Of a stretch of 50,925 nt of DNA, positions 34,597-42,903 are shown piece after piece. The position numbers and the translations under genes are program-made. The notes beneath the pieces were generated by a model, which was given only the letters and a program-made list of their open reading frames with translations, searched no databases and was not told where the DNA came from. Numbering within the stretch: position 1 is the first letter of the stretch; every line of letters begins with the position of its first letter. This DNA comes from Methanomassiliicoccaceae archaeon. Lineage in GTDB: Archaea > Thermoplasmatota > Thermoplasmata > Methanomassiliicoccales > Methanomethylophilaceae. The stretch covers positions 1 through 50,925 of the forward strand of contig PUJZ01000099.1 of the NCBI GenBank assembly GCA_003550345.1, in the 5' to 3' direction.

Positions 34597-36021
34597 TTAA
34601 ACGTCACGCAGGGCACGCAGCCTGCGGAAGCTGAGCACCGCATCCTTGGCCGCCTTGGACTCGTCGATCCTGCCCACCGGGCCCTCCAATGGGGCGGCCA
34701 GGACGGTCTCCGGATCCTCCTCGGCGATGGCGTTCATCACATCGGCGATGCGGTCCAGGCTCTCCTTGCTCTCGTCCTCGGTGGGCTCGATCATCAGCGC
34801 CTCCTCCACTAGGGCGGGGAAGTAGATGGTGGGCGGGTGCACCCCCTGGTCGATCATCCTCTTCGCCACGTCCAAGGCCCTCACCCCCTTCCCCTTCTTC
34901 AGCGCCCGGGCGCTGGCCACGAACTCGTGCTTGCGGGGGTCGGAGAAGGGGACCTCGTAATGCCCCTCGATGCGGCGCTTCAGGTAATTGGCGTTGAGCA
35001 CCGCCCGGGCGCTGGCCTCCTTGAGGCCGTCGCCCCCCTGGCGCAGTATGTAGGCGTAGGCGCGCATCAGCACCGGGAAGTTCCCCAGGGCGGAGCCCAC
35101 CTTGCCGATGCTCTGCGGCCGCGACCAGTCGAGGCTGCGGCAGCCCTCGTCCCCCACCACCCGCGGCACGGGGAGGAAAGGCTCGAGGAAGGACCTGACC
35201 CCCACCGGTCCCGAGCCCGGCCCCCCTCCGCCGTGGGGGGTGGCGAAGGTCTTGTGCAGGTTGAAATGCACTATGTCGAAGCCCATGGCGCCCGGGCTCG
35301 TCCTCCCCATGACGGCGTTGAGGTTCGCTCCGTCGTAGTAGAGCAGCGCCCCCTTGTCATGGACCATCGACGCCATCTCCCTGACGTCCTTCTCGAAGAG
35401 CCCCAGGGTGTTGGGGTTGGTGAGCATGAACGCGGCGCTGCGCCCGCTCAGCGCCGCCTCCAGGGCGCTAAGGTCGACGAGGCCGTCCTCGCCGGAGGGT
35501 ATCTCCACCAGCTTGAACCCGGCCATCGCCGCCGAGGCGGGGTTGGTGCCGTGGGCGCTGTCCGGCACGATCACCTCGTCGCGATCCTCGCCGCGGGAGC
35601 GGTGATAGGCGCGGACCATGAGCATGCTGGCGTACTCGCCGTGGGCCCCGGCGGCGGGATGGAGGGACACGGCGTCCATGCCGCTGATGCTGCAGAGGGC
35701 GGCCTCCATGCGGGACATCAGCTCCAGGCATCCTTGGGTGTGGTCGTCCTCCATCTGAGGGTGCATCCTCGTCACCTTGGGCGAGGCGGCGAGCCTGTCG
35801 GCGTACTTGGGGTTGTGCTTCATCGTGCAGGACCCCAGCGGATAAGGGCCGCTGTCGGTGCCGAAGTTCGCCCGGGAGAGGGCGATGTAATGGCGGAGGA
35901 GCTCCGGCTCCGGCACCGCCGGCATGTGCAGCGACCTCCTCTCCATCCCCGGGGGCACCAGGCCGGACGCGTCGGGGGCGCCCCCCTCCTGCTCCCGGTC
36001 CATTATCAGCCGGCGGATCAT
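34597..36021 (-). CDS. gcvPB: Glycine dehydrogenase (decarboxylating), subunit 2
   Basis: The PLP subunit of the glycine cleavage P protein. The PLP lysine is about K257 in FNLHKTFATPHGGGGPG. The N-terminal YPLGSCTMKHNPK and HPAAGAHGEYA are conserved. The length of 474 residues is typical for the two-subunit P protein. No gcvH, gcvT or lpd lies in the window, so the rest of the system must be elsewhere. The start overlaps the gcvPA stop. Confidence 0.95.
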   Translation of the reverse strand: MIRRLIMDREQEGGAPDASGLVPPGMERRSLHMPAVPEPELLRHYIALSRANFGTDSGPYPLGSCTMKHNPKYADRLAASPKVTRMHPQMEDDHTQGCLELMSRMEAALCSISGMDAVSLHPAAGAHGEYASMLMVRAYHRSRGEDRDEVIVPDSAHGTNPASAAMAGFKLVEIPSGEDGLVDLSALEAALSGRSAAFMLTNPNTLGLFEKDVREMASMVHDKGALLYYDGANLNAVMGRTSPGAMGFDIVHFNLHKTFATPHGGGGPGSGPVGVRSFLEPFLPVPRVVGDEGCRSLDWSRPQSIGKVGSALGNFPVLMRAYAYILRQGGDGLKEASARAVLNANYLKRRIEGHYEVPFSDPRKHEFVASARALKKGKGVRALDVAKRMIDQGVHPPTIYFPALVEEALMIEPTEDESKESLDRIADVMNAIAEEDPETVLAAPLEGPVGRIDESKAAKDAVLSFRRLRALRDV

Positions 36022-37331
36022 CAGAGCACCTCCCGCAGCGCCGCCACGAAGGCGTCCTGGGTGGCGTCATCGTGCATCTCGGTGCTGGCCAGCAGCATGC
36101 AGTCCCCCAGCTCGGGGACGTGGGGGCCCATGGGGAGCCCCCCTTGGAAGCCGCGCTTGGCGAGCACCCGGTTAAGCTTCTCCGGCCGCACCGGCATCTG
36201 GGCGAGGAACTCGTTGAAATGGTGGTTCCCGAAGAAGGGGGACACCACGTTGTCCAGCTCCGACAGTAGGTCCATGAGCCGCCGGGCCCTCTCCACGTTC
36301 TCCCGCGCCAGGGACGACAGCCCGTCCCTGCCCAGCAGGGACATGTGCACGGCGGCGCCCACCGCCAGCAGGGCCACGTTGGTGCAGATGTTCGACGTCG
36401 CCCTGCCGCGGCGGATGTGCTGCTCCCGGGTCTGCATGGTCATGCAGAACGCCTGCTGCCCCCGGGAGTCCTCGGTGAGGCCTATCACCCGCCCCGGCAT
36501 CCTGCGCACATGCTCCTGGCGGCAGGCGAATATCCCCAGCCCCGGCCCGCCGAAGTTGGGATGGGCGCCCAGGCATTGGCCGTCCCCCACCACTATGTCG
36601 GCCCCCATCTCCCCCGGGGGCTTGCACAGCGCCAGGGTCAGCGGGTTGACGCCCATCACCAGCGGCGCCTCGGTCAGCGGCCGCAGCAGGTCCGTCCGCG
36701 CGTCTATGACCCCGAACATGTTCGGGCACTCGGCGTAAACGCCGCAGACCTCCCCCTCCAGGCGCGGCCCGAGGTCGTCCAGGTCCAGGCCGCCGTCCTC
36801 GTCCCATCCGTAGAGGCCTATCCCGACGCCGGTGCCGACGAGGTAGTTGCGAAGGACCGAGAGCTTCTCGCGGCTCATCGCCCGCGGGGCGAGGAACAGC
36901 TCGCCGTTGTTGAGGCGGGCGCACATGCGCGCCGCCTCCCCCAGGGCGGTGGCGCCGTCGTAGAGCGAGCAGTTGGCGGCGTCCATGGCGGTGAGCTCGC
37001 AGATGTGGCTCTGGTACTCGAACAGGGCCTGGAGCATGCCCTGGCTCATCTCCGGCTGGTAGGGGGTGTAGGAGGTGTAGAACTCGCTGCGCGACACAAT
37101 GTGGTCGACGGCGGCCGGCACGTAGTGGTCGTAGCAGCCCGCCCCCAGGAACGAGGGGGCCTCGCCCATGTGGCGGTTGCGCTCCAGGATGCTCTCCACG
37201 GCGGCGACCGTCTCCCTCTCCGACATCCCTGGCGGCAGGGGGAGGTGGCATCTCACCTCGGCGGGGACGTCCTCGAAGAGGTCCTCCTCGAACCCGATGC
37301 CTATGGTCTCCATCATCTCCTTGCGGTCCAT
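36021..37331 (-). CDS. gcvPA: Glycine dehydrogenase (decarboxylating), subunit 1
   Basis: N-terminal half of the P protein (436 residues), with FLGAGCYDHYVPAAVDHI, YTPYQPEMSQGMLQALFEYQ, GDGQCLG and TSNICTN. It heads a six-gene operon. A TATA sequence (37356-37366) and a ribosome site GGGAGG six bases before ATG 37331 are present. Confidence 0.95.
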   Translation of the reverse strand: MDRKEMMETIGIGFEEDLFEDVPAEVRCHLPLPPGMSERETVAAVESILERNRHMGEAPSFLGAGCYDHYVPAAVDHIVSRSEFYTSYTPYQPEMSQGMLQALFEYQSHICELTAMDAANCSLYDGATALGEAARMCARLNNGELFLAPRAMSREKLSVLRNYLVGTGVGIGLYGWDEDGGLDLDDLGPRLEGEVCGVYAECPNMFGVIDARTDLLRPLTEAPLVMGVNPLTLALCKPPGEMGADIVVGDGQCLGAHPNFGGPGLGIFACRQEHVRRMPGRVIGLTEDSRGQQAFCMTMQTREQHIRRGRATSNICTNVALLAVGAAVHMSLLGRDGLSSLARENVERARRLMDLLSELDNVVSPFFGNHHFNEFLAQMPVRPEKLNRVLAKRGFQGGLPMGPHVPELGDCMLLASTEMHDDATQDAFVAALREVL

Positions 37332-37355
37332 GAGCAGCCTCCCAGCGTTTTCCCG

Positions 37356-37366
37356 GGTATATAAGG
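37356..37366 (-). promoter_or_regulatory. TATA box of the gcvPA-deoA operon
   Basis: CCTTATATACC on the minus strand, about 27 bases before the gcvPA ATG. It appears to drive gcvPA, gcvPB, tmk, coaBC, pantoate kinase and deoA, because these genes overlap or nearly touch. Confidence 0.6.
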
Positions 37367-37372
37367 TTTAAA

Positions 37373-37783
37373 TCAGCCCTCCCTGCGCCTGACGGCCTCC
37401 GTCGCCAGGCGGGAGTAGAGGGCGGGCAGGCTCTCGACGTCCTTGACGTCCTTGCGGGCGACGCGGGAGATCCTCGCCCTTATCTGGTCGTCGTACTCGA
37501 CCTGATTGGACTCCAGGGCCTCCCGCAGCAGGCGCGAGAGCTGGCCCCCGGTGCGGTCCCAGTCGGTCATTATCACCGCCTTCTTGCCCTCCCGGCCCAG
37601 GGACTCGGCGAGCTGGAACATGCCCCCTCCCTGCACCGTGCGCACCTCCCGCTGCACCCCCAGTATCCCCAGGGCGCTGCGGTCCTTCTGCCCTTCCACC
37701 AGGACCACGAACTCCGGAGGCAGCTCCTCGAGGTCCCTCAGCACCTCGGACAGCTTCTCGAAGCGCTCGGCGCTGGCGCCCAT
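37373..37783 (-). CDS. Toprim-domain protein (UPF0292-like)
   Basis: A 136-residue stand-alone Toprim domain. The catalytic Glu is in VVLVEGQKDRSAL and the DxD motif is in MTDWDRTGGQL. The family is archaeal and uncharacterised, related to the RNase M5/primase Toprim fold, so RNA or DNA cleavage/priming is possible. It overlaps the DUF167 stop (TGATG), so it is coupled to it. Confidence 0.82.
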   Translation of the reverse strand: MGASAERFEKLSEVLRDLEELPPEFVVLVEGQKDRSALGILGVQREVRTVQGGGMFQLAESLGREGKKAVIMTDWDRTGGQLSRLLREALESNQVEYDDQIRARISRVARKDVKDVESLPALYSRLATEAVRRREG

Positions 37784-38076
37784 CAGAGCCTCTCCATCGC
37801 CGCCTGCAGCTCATGCAGGGGCAGGGCGATCCTCAGCGTCTTCATCCTTCCCCCGGCGCCCCTGACGATCTCCGCCTCCGCTCCCGTGAGGGCGCGGAAG
37901 AGCTCCTCTATCTCCCTGTTGGCCTTGCCGTCGGCCGGGGGGGCGCGGACCTTGACCGCCACCCGCTGGCGCCATTGGTCGAAACCTTCGACGCGCGAGC
38001 TCCCCGAGCGGGGCGAGACCAATATGTCCAGCTCCGAGAACTCGCCATCGCTCCTCGCCGCGTTTCCGAGATGCAC
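37783..38076 (-). CDS. DUF167 (UPF0235, YggU-like) protein
   Basis: A 97-residue protein. LDILVSPRSGSSRVEG followed by VAVKVRAPPADGKANREI is the DUF167 signature. The role is unknown. The start is taken as GTG 38076, because a TATA-like ATCAATATC lies about 25 bases upstream. It shares its promoter region with the divergent GINS gene. Confidence 0.82.
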   Translation of the reverse strand: MHLGNAARSDGEFSELDILVSPRSGSSRVEGFDQWRQRVAVKVRAPPADGKANREIEELFRALTGAEAEIVRGAGGRMKTLRIALPLHELQAAMERL

Positions 38077-38157
38077 GGTTGCGATAGAGCGTATCTGATA
38101 TTGATGTTTTCCCGCCCACTCATAAAAACCATATACGGACAGGCGGATGTTGAGCCC

Positions 38158-38895
38158 ATGGCCCCGCCTCCAGCCGAGCCCATGGCGTACGAGGAGCTCA
38201 CCTCCCTCTACCGCAAGGAGAGGGGCTCCAACACCCTGGCCGAGCTCAGGAGGGACTTCTACACCGCCCTGGCGGACCTCCTCTTCCGTACCCAGAGGGA
38301 GTACGAGAAGGAGCTGGCCCGCGACCCGGACTCCATCGTCTGCGAGGGCCTCAACCAGCGAAGGAAGAAGATGACCGACCTGGCGCAGCGCATCGTCGAG
38401 GACCGCATGGACAAGATAGCCTCGATGGCGCTCAAGGGCGGCGAGGGCTACGGCAACGCCCTGGAGCGGCTCACCCCCGAGGAGAAGGAGCTCTACCAGA
38501 GGGTACTGGAGGACTTCCGCGCCCATCGCGGGGTGCTGCCGCAGCTCCGCAAAAGGGACTACCGCATCGGCGACCTCGATGCCAGGGTGGCGCCGGCCGA
38601 GCCGGCGGCCGAGGAGCTCCCCCCCGTAGAGGAGCCCCCGCCCGAGGCCAGCGACCTGGAGCCGGAAGAGGAGGAGGCCGAGGCGGCCCCCCTCCCCGAG
38701 GAGGCCGAGGCGCCGCTTCTGCAGGAGGACGAGTCCGACAACATGGTGGTCCGCATCCTCGAGGACCTGCCCACCTTCTCCGGCCCTTACCGGGACTACA
38801 GCCTGAGGAAGGACGATGTGGTGCTGATGCCCCGCAGCCTCGCCGAGGCGCTGGTGTCCCGCGAGGTGGCCGCCGAGGTGCGGCCGCGGCTATAG
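38158..38895 (+). CDS. GINS complex subunit (Gins51/Sld5-like)
   Basis: Replication helicase accessory protein. The N-terminal helical A domain (YEELTSLYRKERGSNTLAELRRDFYTAL onwards, here cited as YEELTSLYRKERGS) is followed by a long acidic Pro/Glu linker (about residues 145-195) and a C-terminal B domain (VVRILEDLPTFSGP, LRKDDVVLMP). ATG 38158 lies about 30 bases after TATA-like TCATAAAAACC. ATG 38182 is an alternative. 245 residues. Its 3' end overlaps the convergent hydrolase gene by six bases. Confidence 0.85.
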   Translation: MAPPPAEPMAYEELTSLYRKERGSNTLAELRRDFYTALADLLFRTQREYEKELARDPDSIVCEGLNQRRKKMTDLAQRIVEDRMDKIASMALKGGEGYGNALERLTPEEKELYQRVLEDFRAHRGVLPQLRKRDYRIGDLDARVAPAEPAAEELPPVEEPPPEASDLEPEEEEAEAAPLPEEAEAPLLQEDESDNMVVRILEDLPTFSGPYRDYSLRKDDVVLMPRSLAEALVSREVAAEVRPRL

Positions 38896-39648
38896 CGCCC
38901 GCAGGGTGCGGTAGTCGCCGATGAACTCCAGGCAATCGATGTCCATGCGCCTGATGCCGGTTATGCGGGCGACGGTGTCGCGGGCGGCGTCCGGGGTGTT
39001 GTTGTTCTTGCTGAGGTGGGCGAGGAAGACCTTGCGCCCGTTGCCCATGGTCCTCTTCAGCGATTCGCCGCAGGCGATGTTGGAAAGGTGGCCGGAGTCC
39101 CCGGCGATGCGCCGCTTCAGGTATGCCGGGTAGGGGCCGTCGACGAGCATGCGCTCGTCGTAGTTGGACTCGACGACGGCGAGCTCAACGCTCCGCAACG
39201 CCTCCTCCAGCTCCGGCGTCATCACCCCGGTGTCGGTGGCGATGAGCACGCTGGCGTCCTTGTGGCGGAGCAGGAAGGCGTTGGGCTCGGCCGCGTCATG
39301 GGAGGTGAGCAGGGGGGTGACCTCGAAGGAGGCGGCGGTGAAGGCCTCTCCGCTGGCGAAAGGCATCTGGTGCACGCAGCCTATCGCGCAGCGTGACAGG
39401 GTGTTGCGGTTGCCCATCACCGGCAGCTTGAAGCGCCGGGCCATCACGCCCGCGCCCCGCACGTGGTCCACGTGCTCGTGGCTCACCAGTATGGCGGAGA
39501 GCTCGGTGCCCGAGACCCCCACCTTGCCCATCATCTCCACCGTGCGGCGCCCGTTCAGGCCCGCGTCCACCATCAGCGAGCCCTCCGGGCTCTGGACCAC
39601 TACGCAGTTTCCGTCACTGCCGCTGGCGAGAACATGGACCTCGATCAT
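38890..39648 (-). CDS. Metallo-beta-lactamase-fold hydrolase (YycJ-like)
   Basis: A 252-residue MBL protein. The metal motif is SHEHVDHVRG (HxHxDH), with LASGSDGNCVVV at the N-terminus and FLAHLSKNNNTP near the end. YycJ/WalJ relatives are nucleases acting in DNA repair, so an exonuclease role is possible but not shown. ATG 39648 is about 25 bases after TATA-like CGTATATTGG. The upstream GTG at 39669 falls inside the promoter. Confidence 0.85.
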   Translation of the reverse strand: MIEVHVLASGSDGNCVVVQSPEGSLMVDAGLNGRRTVEMMGKVGVSGTELSAILVSHEHVDHVRGAGVMARRFKLPVMGNRNTLSRCAIGCVHQMPFASGEAFTAASFEVTPLLTSHDAAEPNAFLLRHKDASVLIATDTGVMTPELEEALRSVELAVVESNYDERMLVDGPYPAYLKRRIAGDSGHLSNIACGESLKRTMGNGRKVFLAHLSKNNNTPDAARDTVARITGIRRMDIDCLEFIGDYRTLRAL

Positions 39649-39710
39649 GACCGGAGCACCTGAAACCAATATACGGAATCCTTTTGATGTATGGGAGCGG
39701 CGCCGACCCG

Positions 39711-40193
39711 TCAGCCCCCCTTGTTGCGGTATATCGCGAACACGATGTCGCCGCGGGTGACGATGCCCACCAGGCGCCCCTTCTCGATGACCGGCACCCG
39801 GTTCACCTTCTTCTCTATCATGCGCTCCACCGTGTCTATTATATGGGCGTCCGGGGAGCTGGTGAGCACCGCCCGGGTCATCACTTCCTTTACCGGGGTG
39901 CTGGATATGCGCATCACTATGTCCTTGATCTCCTCGCTGCCGGCGAAGTCGAAGGGCATGCTCAGCACATGCAGGGTGGGCTGCTCCATGCGCAGCTTGT
40001 CCTGGTACTTCATCACCAGCTCGAGGATGTCGGTCTCGCTCAGTATCCCCACCAGGCGGTTGTCGTCATCAACCACTGGCGCCCCCGATATGCCGCTGAG
40101 GGCGAACTTGAGAGTGGCCTCTTTTATGGTCTCGTCCGCATGCACGGTCACGAGATTGGTGGTCATCACGTCCCGCACCTTGAGCCCGCTCAT
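39711..40193 (-). CDS. Protein with two CBS domains
   Basis: 160 residues. Two CBS domains, each with VRDVMTTNLVTVHADETI or VKEVMTRAVLTSSPDAHI and a GAPVVDDDNRLVGI or VPVIEKGRLVGI strand. They bind adenosyl nucleotides and usually regulate a partner, which cannot be identified here. GGAGG precedes ATG 40193, with TATA-like ACAAATACC further upstream. Confidence 0.88.
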   Translation of the reverse strand: MSGLKVRDVMTTNLVTVHADETIKEATLKFALSGISGAPVVDDDNRLVGILSETDILELVMKYQDKLRMEQPTLHVLSMPFDFAGSEEIKDIVMRISSTPVKEVMTRAVLTSSPDAHIIDTVERMIEKKVNRVPVIEKGRLVGIVTRGDIVFAIYRNKGG

Positions 40194-40254
40194 GCCTCCT
40201 AATCCCCCGCGCGGGTATTTGTAGTTTCAGCAGGAGGGCGGTGAACGTTTAATT

Positions 40255-40665
40255 ATGCTTACCGCGGATTACCATGAAGGTGAGCCCCTGAGATCCCCGC
40301 AGACCGACATCAGCGAGTTCGCCGGCGGCACGGTGTTCCGGGCGGCGGTGGTGCTGGCGATGGTGCTTCTGCCGTCAGCGCTCTACCTGAACCTGATAAG
40401 GGGCACCGGCGCCGACCTCCTCTACTTGATGGTCATGTGGCCGCCCGTCATCGTCGGGATCGCCCTTCTCTTCTACCTCTCGGCGCGCAGCTTCTTCGAG
40501 AAGCCGGATACAAGATTCCTCAACGCTGATATACCCTCATCCGTGCCCATAACTAGCTACCGCGGCAGATGCCCCCGATGCAACGGGAAGGTCTACCACG
40601 CTGACGAGAGGTGCAGGTGGTGCGATTGGTCGGTGGTCGACGACCGCCTCCGCCCGCCGCTGTGA
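40255..40665 (+). CDS. Membrane protein with C-terminal zinc ribbon
   Basis: A 136-residue protein. Two transmembrane helices (AAVVLAMVLLPSALYLNLI and LLYLMVMWPPVIVGIALLFYL) are followed by a cytoplasmic zinc ribbon with CPRCNGK and CRWCDW. I do not recognise a family. Similar helix-plus-ribbon proteins are frequent in archaea with no known job. It is divergent from the CBS gene. Confidence 0.7.
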   Translation: MLTADYHEGEPLRSPQTDISEFAGGTVFRAAVVLAMVLLPSALYLNLIRGTGADLLYLMVMWPPVIVGIALLFYLSARSFFEKPDTRFLNADIPSSVPITSYRGRCPRCNGKVYHADERCRWCDWSVVDDRLRPPL

Positions 40666-40722
40666 CGGCCTCTCCCCGGGCGGATGCCAGCGCCGCTCTG
40701 GACAGGGCGGCATTTCGATACC

Positions 40723-40731
40723 TTTATTAAG
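40723..40731 (+). promoter_or_regulatory. TATA box of the tRNA-Lys gene
   Basis: TTTATTAAG ends 25 bases before the first tRNA base (40757), so transcription would start a few bases upstream of the mature 5' end. Confidence 0.6.
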
Positions 40732-40756
40732 AAAAAGGTAATCTCCCGGTTCACAC

Positions 40757-40833
40757 GGGCCCGTAGCTCAGCTAGGTAGAGCGATCGGCTCTTAACCGAT
40801 CGGCCAAGGGTTCGAATCCCTTCGGGCCCGCCA
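40757..40833 (+). tRNA. tRNA-Lys (anticodon CTT), CCA encoded
   Basis: Complete cloverleaf. The acceptor GGGCCCG pairs with CGGGCCC (40823-40829). The D arm is GCTC/GAGC. The anticodon stem ATCGG/CCGAT has loop CTCTTAA, giving anticodon CTT. The T arm is AAGGG-TTCGAAT-CCCTT. G is the discriminator and CCA is encoded (40831-40833). No intron. Confidence 0.96.
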
Positions 40834-40907
40834 CAACCCTTCGGCACCCTTTCTCCCCCGTGTCCCTCCCGCCCCCGCGCTCCTGCCCGCCGCGCCCATC
40901 CCTCCGC

Positions 40908-41942
40908 TCACCTGTAGGACCTCACCGCTTCCAGCATGGCGTCCACATGATGCAGCGGCATCCCCCGGTGCAGGGAGCAGGAGCACATGAAAACGTAAGC
41001 ATCCCAGGGGCGGAAGCCCTCCAGGTAGGCCTCGGTCTCCCGGGCTATCCTGCTCTCCGGCCCCAGCAGCAGGGTGCTGCTAACCTCTATGCCCCCCATG
41101 AGGCAGACCCTGTCGCCGATGCCGTCCCGGAGGGAGACATGGTCGTTGCCCTCGGCGAACTGGAAACCTTCGATCCCCGTCTCCAGGGAGGACCGCAGAG
41201 GTGCAGCGTTCTCCGGCGCGGAGAAGTCCCCATGGGGATGGAAGACGGTCGGGAGCCCCTTGTCCTCGGCGGCGGAGGCCAGACGGGCGAGGCCGGGGAC
41301 GGTGAGCTCCAGGAAGAGCTCCGGACCGAAGAGGTCGGGGTTGTCGCTGGCCGATGCCAGGAAGACGCAGTCGCTCCATTCCGAGAACGCATCCACCATG
41401 TCCAGGGCCGTTTCGGTGGCGAAGCGGACGATCCCTTGCGCATGGTCAGGCTCCGAATGCAGGTCCATCATCAGCTCCTCGAGCCCCCGGAGGGTGGCCG
41501 CACGGGTGAGCGGCCCCTCCAGATTGCAGACCACCGCCGCATCGATGCCGCTCTCATGGACGAGACGGTAGCTCTCCAGCACCTGGGGCCACTCGCCGTC
41601 CTTGCGCGGGTCCACGTCCGGGAATCCGTCCATGGGGGCGCCCCCGAAGGGATGCCTTACGACGCTCGGTATGCCTCGCTCCGGATAGGACACCTCCCCT
41701 CCCAGCATCTCCATGCCCAGCCCCAGGTGGTGGATGCAGCCGACCACCGCGTCCTGCCCCGTCCTCCGGTGGTAGGAGAGGACCGCCTCGGCCGAGAGCC
41801 TGCCGTCGTAAGGACCTGAGCAGACCTCCGCGGTGCTGAGTCCGGCATGGTCCAGTGCCAATGTGAGGTCCCTCAGGAAGACCGGGCAGCGGTCCGGCTC
41901 CTCCCGGGCGAGGGGGCGCAGGAAACGCTTCTCAGCATTCAT
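40908..41942 (-). CDS. UroD-fold protein, methylcobamide:CoM methyltransferase-like
   Basis: A 344-residue member of the uroporphyrinogen decarboxylase/MtaA-MtbA-CmuA superfamily. In MtaA-type enzymes zinc is held by H-x-C and a later Cys. Here the corresponding segment is VFHPHGDF (H235, H237), with Cys322 in CSCSLHRGMPL, so the middle ligand looks changed to His. The N-terminus lacks the paired Arg usual for porphyrin decarboxylases as far as I can see. It overlaps the ABC binding protein gene by four bases, so it is coupled to an importer. It could move a methyl group from an imported compound, or be a regulator or porphyrin enzyme. Confidence 0.7.
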   Translation of the reverse strand: MNAEKRFLRPLAREEPDRCPVFLRDLTLALDHAGLSTAEVCSGPYDGRLSAEAVLSYHRRTGQDAVVGCIHHLGLGMEMLGGEVSYPERGIPSVVRHPFGGAPMDGFPDVDPRKDGEWPQVLESYRLVHESGIDAAVVCNLEGPLTRAATLRGLEELMMDLHSEPDHAQGIVRFATETALDMVDAFSEWSDCVFLASASDNPDLFGPELFLELTVPGLARLASAAEDKGLPTVFHPHGDFSAPENAAPLRSSLETGIEGFQFAEGNDHVSLRDGIGDRVCLMGGIEVSSTLLLGPESRIARETEAYLEGFRPWDAYVFMCSCSLHRGMPLHHVDAMLEAVRSYR

Positions 41943-42901
41943 CCGTTACCGCCCGGGAGGAAGCGCAGATCGGTGCCAGCCAATAGCCGTTCCTCTGTCA
42001 GTTCGATGTTCCGCCTTTCCGCGGCTATCAGCAGGCTCTGCACATCGGTCTCATCGAACCCCACCTCATAGAACTGCAGGCGGCTGCAGGCGTCCTGCTC
42101 GGTGGCGTTCTCCACGCCGGTGTACGGGTAGATCAGCTCCATGGCCTCGTCCCAGCTGTCGAGGATGAACTGATTGCTCCTGTCCAGTATGTCGACCATG
42201 GTCTGCACCGCCTCCGGGTTGCGGTCGATTATGCGCTGGGTGGCGAACAGCGTTATCGGGAACGTCGACCCTTGGCCGCTGGAGTTGCCTATCTCATGCA
42301 CGTCCATGCCGGACGTCTTGCCCGCCATCCTCTCGGTGTTGATCGCCCAGGGCTCGCTGCCCGCCATGGCGTCTATGTCCCCGTTCCTCATGGAGTGATG
42401 GAGCTGGTTGGGAGGCTGATGCGCGATAGTGACCTTGTCCCTATCGACGCCGTTGTCATCCAGCCAGGCCATGAAGGCGCCGTGGGTGCTGGAGCCAACC
42501 TGCAGCCCGACCTTCTTCCCCTCCAGGTCCTGGGGCGACTTTATGTCGGAGTGGGCTATGAAGCGGTGCATGCCCTCGCCGCCGATGAAACGCGCCACTA
42601 TCTTCACGTTCTCATTCTTGGACAGCACATTCACCGCCGGGCCGTCACCGGTGGCGGCCATGTCCGCCGAGCCCGTCGTCAGGGCCTCCATGGCCCCCAC
42701 TCCGCCCATCACATGCAGGTGCCTGATGCCCGCCTCGTCCAACCATCCCTTCTCTTTGGCGATTATCAGCGTCTCATAGTTCGATTTGTCGGTGAAGGCG
42801 ACAGTGACGCTGTCGTCGCTTACCATGGGCAGCAGCACCGCGAGGCCGCTCACCACCAACAGGCCCACCACCACCAGGCTAAGCATCGTTTTCGTTTTCA
42901 C
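41939..42901 (-). CDS. ABC transporter substrate-binding protein (NMT1/SsuA/TauA type)
   Basis: A 320-residue periplasmic-type binding protein. The N-terminal signal/anchor LSLVVVGLLVVSGLAVLLP has no lipobox Cys. The body has VAFTDKSNYETLIIAKEKGWLDEAGI, GSADMAATGDGPAV and GKKVGLQVGSSTHG, typical of nitrate/sulfonate/taurine/thiamine-precursor binders. The ligand is not decidable. The start is GTG 42901, just after the ATPase stop and behind GGAGGGG. It is third in the operon. Confidence 0.87.
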   Translation of the reverse strand: MKTKTMLSLVVVGLLVVSGLAVLLPMVSDDSVTVAFTDKSNYETLIIAKEKGWLDEAGIRHLHVMGGVGAMEALTTGSADMAATGDGPAVNVLSKNENVKIVARFIGGEGMHRFIAHSDIKSPQDLEGKKVGLQVGSSTHGAFMAWLDDNGVDRDKVTIAHQPPNQLHHSMRNGDIDAMAGSEPWAINTERMAGKTSGMDVHEIGNSSGQGSTFPITLFATQRIIDRNPEAVQTMVDILDRSNQFILDSWDEAMELIYPYTGVENATEQDACSRLQFYEVGFDETDVQSLLIAAERRNIELTEERLLAGTDLRFLPGGNG

Positions 42902-42903
42902 GC

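Noticed and set aside
37813-38157. N-terminal extension of the GINS frame
   Set aside because: It is antisense to DUF167 and low in family similarity. The promoter for GINS lies inside it.
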